DNA of 30,539 nucleotides, taken from IMG/VR virus record IMGVR_UViG_3300047560_000525, positions 1 to 30,539 of that record; one strand, given 5' to 3'. The notes below the pieces were generated by a model that searched no databases, was not told where the DNA came from, and was given only the letters and a program-made list of their open reading frames with translations. Below, piece by piece: positions 10,001 through 19,000 of the stretch (position 1 is its first letter; each line of letters opens with the position of its first letter). Both the position numbers and the translations under genes were made by a program. This DNA comes from a virus.

Positions 10001-13000
10001 CGTAATCAATACCAGACATTAATTGTGCAAGGTCTTTACCTAATTCACCAGTTGCAGGATCATAATAAAACTGAACTCTATCCGCTGCATTAAGCAGAGA
10101 CCAATCTTTCTTATATGTAATCTTAATTTCTGCGCCTACTGCAGGAGCAACATCAAATGTAATCGAGCCGCTGTAGCTAGTGTACCCTTTAGATGTTGAC
10201 TTAACTGTTGTTAGTTTATATGAATCACGAAGCGCATCGACACCGTCAATAGTTACACTAGATTGGTTAACTCTAATATCTGGAGCCCATACTAATGGGA
10301 ATTGTAATCTAGATCCAGTTCCGTATTTTGTTTCAGTTTGTTCTAAACTGTTAAGAACATAAGTTTTTGTAATACGATCAAACTTCATTTTAATTAAAGT
10401 TGAGCGAACTACACTATCTCCGATAATTGCAACGGCAGTTGCTGGAGTTCCCGACGGTAACATGCCGCCATCAAGAACAATGCGAGGTGCATCTAAATAA
10501 TCAGATCCTTGTGTTAACAGTGTAATTCTGTTAACTTTGCCATTTGAAATAAATGCTCGTGCAGTAGCGCCTTTACCTGAACTGCCTACAAATCGAACTA
10601 CAGGTGCTGATATATAACCAGAACCTTGATCAATTATTTTAATATCAACAATTTTAAATCCAACATTATCTAACCAATGTTTCCAAGGATAGCTGTGTAT
10701 TGCACTGTCAGTAGCAGTAATTTTACCATTAGAAACACCGGTCCCAATAGTAATTACTTTGTCGCCTTCAAATATTGGCGGAACATCAAAGTCAGTTATA
10801 GACATTTTGCCAGTATCAATATTTGAATAATTGCTAATATACTCTCGTACTTTTGTTCTATAAGGTTTGACTTCGTTAACATATGATTCAAAGTCTGTCA
10901 AATTATCATTTGAATATGTAACTTTTTGTGATAGCTTGCCTACATTATGATGAACTTTAACAAAACTAGTTTTAAATGCCCAGTCAATGTAACTTTGTTC
11001 AGCTAGCGCATATCTTAAATTAGAGAAAAACAAGTTTAAATATTCAACTTTTAAATCATCAATTAGAATTGAATTCTTAATTGATGTAAGAATATTTCGC
11101 AACTCAACAGATGCAGCATTATCAAAAATACTTCCGTCATATAACGAACCGTCATAACCATACACACTGCCTTCAAAGTCATATAAGCTAGAAGAGAATT
11201 GTATAGTTCCGTTTTGAATGCCAACAACTTGATAACTTTGTGTCCAATCAACTGATGTAGATTCTTGATACTTTCTTAAAAGCATCCAATTGCCAGCGTT
11301 GTTTGTTGTTACTTTGACTAATTGTCCTACTTGAACATCGATAGAATTAATAGACGATAATGTATCAACTACATAATCAGATGCAACGAATTGGTTAAAT
11401 CCAGTGTCATACCAGTCAACATAATTCCAATATTTTCTTGTGTCATATGTTTGACTTTGTAATCTAGACCACACTTGTGTTAAGGGTTCGTATGAGTAGA
11501 TACTCCAACTACCGTCTGCTTGAGAATCACTTTTTACCAATACTGCATAGTTTCTAATTACTAGCACTGTTGACTGATCATATCCCTCGCCTGCATTTTC
11601 AATTTTTACTCCGGTGATTTGTCCTTTAACATTAATAACTGTACGAATCTTAGCATTAATACCGTTACCGATTACATCAATATACGGTGCAACTAGATAA
11701 CCATTACCTTTATTAATAATATCAACACCTGTAATTTTACCATCTGTAATTACTGGAGATAAAGACGGTTTTACAAATGTACTAATAACTGCAAATTTTA
11801 ATTCAGCATCAGTATCAAGTGTTGCATCATATAAGCCTTTAATAACATTAGGCTCAGAGTCATATACACCAAGAAGACTTAAATCACGATTTTCGGAAAT
11901 TTGATTTTTAATTAAAACTCTGTTAACTTGTTCAATTAATTGTTTTAATGCTTCAAAGCGATTAACAAAAATACCTTGACGTGGTCTGTTTTCAATGCCA
12001 TAACGCAGCTTAATAGGCAGAGTAGTATCAGGAACTATTCTACCCGAACTGTCTTTTCCACACAAGCTATCAAACCACTTTTGTTCAATACTTGCCGGTA
12101 ATGCTGACTCAACATCGTTGCTAACTAATTTCCACTCTGTGTGAATATTTCTAGTATCGCTATCAACAGTCCAGTATTCAATAGATAGTACAATATTAAC
12201 ATCGTTTAATAAAGGCTTAACGTTAACTAGACTAAAACTATTTGCGCTAGTTAATGCAATATATCTGTAACCTTGACCTCTTGGGTTTTCGATTAATGCA
12301 GCAACATCCTTAGCTGTAATATTTCTATTTTTTAAATTAGGTAAAGTAACTTTGTTTTTAACCCAATAGTAATACGTTCTCTTAAATGTTTTAGAAACAT
12401 TATCATAACGTTTAGTAATACTGTAAACAGTATCATCATAAAGTGTTGTGCCGCTTATACCTACTGCTAGACCTTCTTCAGTATCTGCTAATGTATTCCA
12501 TGCAGATGGAAGCATAGTAGAGCTCACCCATTCATACACATCAATACTTGCACCTGGGAATAAAGTATTCCAAGTACTGTTTCTATATACAACATCATTG
12601 TCAGAACTATCGATAAATTTAGCAGTTCTTAAATCCCACCACAGTGTTCCAACTTGGGCTGCGGACCAAGCAATGCCATCATCAACATTAACTGCATCTG
12701 TACCAACAGAATAAACTGCTGGATCATAAAATGTTTTGTATTTTAATTCTTCTTCAGCAATTCCAGGAATTTTTCCTTGTGTTGGATCTATAACATCTAA
12801 GTAAGTAACTAACTGATTAGTTTGCTTATTGTATAAGAATGCTTGTTTAATTTTTGTAACATCTGGTTTATCGATCTGTTCGTGTAATACTTTCCAGCTC
12901 AATGCATTTGCAGATTTAACAAATGTGTAAACTTTTCCAGACATAACTCCTTGATCATCTGCACTAGGAGCACTAACAAAAATAATGTTGTTACCTACAC

Positions 13001-16000
13001 TAAAACTAGAACCAAATCCATCAGCATCATTAGATGGGTTTGTTATTGTGTCACCATATACCCATTTTAATGAGTATCTATCATATGTACTAATTCTGCC
13101 AACGTTATTAGAAGTTTCACTAAAAATTACAAGTGTTTGGAAGTTATTCATGAATCTAATTTTAGATCCAAAGTAATCATTAGCTTCACCTTGATCGTTT
13201 AAGATTGGCTGGTATTCTTCATACCCCGAACCAGTATTAACGTAGACTGTAACTTTTCCTCTTCCAGAATTGTAAGAAATATCCGATACTGCAACATATG
13301 TTGCATCAGAAGACACACATATATCCGAGCTTCCGGTTATATAACCTACATAATCATATGTGCCTGAATTATTTGAATAGTAATAAGTTCGATTTACAGT
13401 TGGGCTAGTAACAAATAATGTCGAATTGTCATCACTCATTACTAACTTTTCTCCAAATGCTGTATCAGGCACAGCCGGAGTAAGTACATTATTTGTGTAC
13501 TGCCAATAAGTTAATGTAAACTGTAAAACACCAGACGGTGTGCTGTCAGGTAAACTGCTTATAATAATTGTGTTTGAATCAACAACTTGTACAACTGTTT
13601 GTCCGCTGGTAAATCCGTCACCAACTACTGTCATTCCTTCTGTAATTGTTCCGCTTAACACAGAAATCTTTACAGTATACTCTGAACTGCCAACTGGGTT
13701 GTAAGATGCTGTAGCTTGAGTTGCAGTTACATATTCTAATTGATAAATTTGATTAGAACCAGATGCTGTAACAAATAATCTGTTATCTCCGAATACTAAA
13801 GAGGATCCAAACATTTCATCATTGTCTGGGTTAGGACTTGCTATAGTATATTCTGGAGTGAAAATATTGTTGTTATCCTTTTTATAGATAGTAACAACAC
13901 CTTGATTATCAAACCCGCTAGTTGTACCAGTACTGTCAACAATGTTTAAATTAGTATTTGATATAGTTACAGCCTGTGATGCTGTCGGAACTCCTGACGC
14001 AAACCAAACACTATTAGATGACAGTGCAATAACATCACCAGTTTCAGTGTCAGATGTTGGGTTGCCATTTATGTCAGTAGCAGAAATAAACGGCGGTACA
14101 ATAATCTGACGTTGGATCCAAGGCGATAGTGAGGTTGCCTTATCGTAAACAATAATTTCGCCTAAACTGTTTGACAGGATAGATATTGAATTAGACTTGT
14201 TAACAAGAACCTGTCTGCCATATAGCAATCCATCTTGCGGTATAGAATTCGAAAGTTCAGATTTAGAGTAAATGTTGTTATGTTGCCAAACAGTCCATTT
14301 TCCCGAGCCATTGTCGTCAGTCCAAATAATCTCGTTTTCGGTTAATGTTAATGGTAGGATTGTTTGCGCATCGTCAATTCTACCAACTCTTTGTGTGTTA
14401 ATAGAAAATATTTGAATTGTGCTTTGTTCAGCAAATGGTTCCCAACCGCTAATTGTTGCCGTGACATCAAAAGAATTTGTGTCAACGTTTATAATTTTAT
14501 AAAAGTTACTAAATTTTTGAACACCCTTGATAGCAATGTAATCACCTACATTGTATGTGATAGTATTGCTGCAAGTTATAGTTAATGTTGTACCTGCATA
14601 CGCAGCATCAGTAACTGTTAAATTGTCATTAGTTAATCTATAAACATTCCAAAAATGAGGAGGATTGTCAAATGCACACCAAATGTAACTTCCTTCACTA
14701 AACAATGAAACATCTTGTGTTAATATATCTTCAAGCGATGCCAATGTTGCAGTAACATCGTCTGAACGAACATACCCCGGTGTTCTTAGATAAGGTTTAA
14801 ATTTATCAATTACAGGCCACGGTGCATTATTGTAACCTAAAGGTTTTAAGTAAACATCATTAGGTGTTTGACGAATGATAAAGTCTACTAATGCATTGTC
14901 AACAGTTTGTACTAATTCAATTCCTTGAGGATTTGCTTTGAATAGAGACTCGTCTAAATTAAATTCAATATTCTCAAATGCCGCTGTAGAACCGTATTGG
15001 CTTAATCTTAATGCCCACTCTTCGTAGAATGACAAACTTGATTGGTCTGCTGCACTTAATACATCAAACAATTTATTAAGAACGTTCTGTGTTCCTTTTT
15101 CAGCAATCATACCTTGATAGAATTTAAATTCACTAACATCATCTTTAATAATGTTTGAAAGGTATTGACGTTTTTGATATCCAACTAAGTGCTGTGCTAA
15201 TTGCTGTTGAGACGAGTCAAAATTATCACTGTCTAAACTGTAAAAATCCATAAACTGCCCAGCTCTGTATGTCCAGTTTGGTAGTAAAGTTTGAGTTGGT
15301 TTGTCAGTGTCTTTAATCCATTTAGTTGCGTCAAAAGTTTCAGCACCTGGGACAAACGATCCTGCGCTGTAATAAAATTCTTTATACTTAACAATATCGC
15401 CAAGCGCATAATCTTGCCATGGTTCCCAATTTTGAATTACAGCTTGGTCAAATATAAATCCAGGAACATCAAATCCACCATACCAATCAGTACTTACATA
15501 GCCGGCAACTTTAATTCTTTCTTGGCGATACCCGCTAGCAGGATTGTAAATTGTATCATTAAAAATTGTTGTGTTATTGATAAGAACAACTTGTTCTTGC
15601 TGAATTAAGTAGAAACTTGCACCAAAAATACCGTAGTCATCTCTAGGTGTGTAACTAACTGCATTTTCTTCTCTGTAAGAATTTAAAAAGTTAGAAGCAA
15701 GGGGAGTTCCATCAACTTTAAATATTTCATAATTGTTAAAAGGATTATTAATATTATCAACAACAGATAGTGGTGTTTTAAATGTAATATTTGTAGCACT
15801 TGGGCTTAATGATATTACTGAACTTCCAACAGTACTTAAACCTTCTAACTTAACATATGCTGTTGAATCAAACAGTGTTGTAGGAACGTTATCTTGGCTA
15901 GATCTGTAATACTCTCCGTTGTATCTAACAATTTCACCGTAATTAACGTGTTGATTTGGAGTCCATTCTTTCCACTTGTCTTGGCCGCTAGACCAGTTTT

Positions 16001-19000
16001 GTGTTGTCCAGAATAAAAATTCTTTAGCACTGGTTTCCCAATTAGAAACTACATTTAATGTGTTGTTAAAATTATCAAAGATAAATCCTTGATCTTTTAG
16101 ATACTCCCCGTATCCTTGTAAGAAATCAACTATTTCTTGGGTTGAACTAAATTTAGTTCCGTATGGGATTACAATAGGATCTGTGCGATCCCATGTTTTT
16201 CTTAAAATTGCATCTCTACCGCCAATGATTGGTAATGCTCCCAACACTTGATAGTTTGTAGGATCAAATGTTGCGGTTGTTGTATGTAATGATAACGATC
16301 TATAATATTTTTTGTTGTACTCAACAATTTTACCTGCGGCATATTGATATCCGGGAGTCCATATAGCATATGATTCCGAAATTCCGCCAACGTTAATTGA
16401 TACGCCAGACTGTGTCCAAGGATAATATTTAAAATACGGCTCAGTTAAACTGTACCCAGTTACACTATATCCATCAGCAAACTTTGTAACAATTACTGCA
16501 CTGTATGTAATCTTCTTAATAGGACTAGATGAATTAAGAATAATTGAATAGTCTTCTTGGGGTACAAATACACTACCTTGGCTTAACGGTGTTTTACTAT
16601 CTAATAATAAATTAAATTTTTCTTTGCTAGTAAATGCACCAACACGGTAGCTTAGTTTTGCTTCAATATTATTCAAATCGTATAGATATGAATTATAAGA
16701 TTTTAAATTATCACTTAAAATATAATCAACAATATAATTTATAATACCAGCTGTTTGAACAAATGCTTGGCTCAAGTAGATGCTAGGTAATACGATATCT
16801 TTCGGTGTTACTCGTAAGTTTGTATCTTTATAAACTAGTTGTCCAGTAACATTTCTGATAATTCTTGATCTATCTAACAATAATCCAAATGTCTTAGCTG
16901 GTTGCAATAACATAGAAGTTAACAACACTGCAAAAGGATAGTAACTGCTTCTTCTCCACGCTGCTTCTACTGGGCTTACATCGCCAAATGTAAAACTGCT
17001 ATCAGTAGATGTTGTAATAATGCCTTGAGATAACCCAGACATTAACGGGCTAAGAACATTTCCAGAAGCATCTACTGGGATGTGATTTAACAAATACTTT
17101 CTAATATATTTTGGCAATACTACGCCAGGAGTGCCTGGCTCTCTAACTAATCCGTTAGATAAATCTGTCCACAACGGAATATTGTCACTTGTATAAGGAG
17201 CAGGCCCATACACTGAGGTCCACCACGATGGTTCTTCGCTAAACCCTAACATTTCCCATGGGCATAGATGAGGACGGTCAGTTCCTAATATCCAACGATA
17301 TACACCTCTCCAATATCCGGGAGTTTCTCTGCCATCCGGAGCTGCATGACCTTTATAGTTAAAAGTCATTGGGTTATTTCTATCGTAACTTAAATGTTTT
17401 GTAAAATCTTTATCAACTAGCGGTAACCATTTATAGAAACTAGATGATAGTGCTATATTAAATTCTTCTAAAGAATAATCAGTTGCTCTATTGTAGTTAG
17501 GAACAATATCGTCAATGTCAAAAATACTTGTATCGTATGTTACTTTAATATTGTTATAGATTCTTTTTTCTAATTCTATAATTAAATCATCACGATAATC
17601 GCCATATGCAAGTGTAATACTTCCATCGTGGCCTTGAATAACATTTTGTGGAACTAATAACGTTGTATCCAAATACATCTTAGGTTCGTACTTTGGCCAA
17701 ATACCTAACTTAGTAGGTGTCTGTGGTACAAAACATCCATTAGTATTATCATATTCAATAATAGTAATAGTATCGCCGTTAGCTAGTTCAACACTGCTAT
17801 CAATGACAATAAATCCCTGAGGGTCAAAAGTATAATGACGCTTTACTAATAATTGTACGTTGTTTAAATAAACACCAACAGCTTTATTTGAAAGTTCGTC
17901 GATACTAAACACGTTAGTTAGTGGATATGTTTTAATTCTGTAATCAACAACATGTAAATTAGTTTTAATTTTGCCGCCATACGGAACCATATCGCTAAAA
18001 TAAAACGGCGAAGTGTTTGGTGTATCTTTGTTAAGTTTTTCTAAAATTAAATCTACTTGTGATACAGCGTTAGAATCAATACCTAAAGATTCTGCTACAA
18101 TAATAAAGTTTCTTTTAAATTTGCCGTATTCATCACGAGCATTTTCAATAGCTTTAACAACGTTGTTATTTTCGTTTGTTATATGATATATGCTTAAACT
18201 TGCAGGACCGCTATGTTGCACAAAACGAACGCCATACGGTGTAACGTTTCCTAAATCTCGTAAATTTCCAGCGCCAGGAAAGTTTCCAGAAAATCCATTA
18301 ATATTTTCTACAATAGACTCAACATGATCAATTACTTCACCTAATGTAAAAGTTGATATCTCTTCATTTAGAGGGTTATTTTGTAAAATCGGAGGAATTT
18401 CATAATGACCGTTTTTGTTAATCGGTTGTGATGCATACGCTTTGATTGTTAAGACATCATCTGTCGAAATATCAGAATCTAGCACAATACGTTTGTACAC
18501 TATTCCCGAAACTATAGACCATTTAGTATTATCTAATCTAATACCGTTAACATAAACTTTTACAACTAAGTCAGATAAACTGTTAACATCATCAAAAATA
18601 TCAATGTTAAAGTTGTTTACTTGATTAGAATTTTTGTAAATTCTAACTGCTGCTTGTGTAGTTGTAGCCAGACACTTTTGCCATCCGTTAATAAATGACG
18701 TTGTTCCATCGACATTAGTCTTCTTTAAATAACCAATGTTTGTGCTTTTAGTAACAACCTCGCTAATTGTTTTATATTGGTATGTGTCATTTAAAATATT
18801 AAAATTAAAAACAATGTCACCAATGTTGTTAATATTTTTATGTGATAATGCAAATCCTAAATTGCTATCAACTGTGCCTGTTCCTACTTTATAAGAAAAT
18901 AATGCAGTCCCACTAAATGTAGAACCATTATAGACATCTGTATTGCTAACACTATATCCGTTATCGTCAAAAATATCAAAATACGGTGTTTGATTTAATT

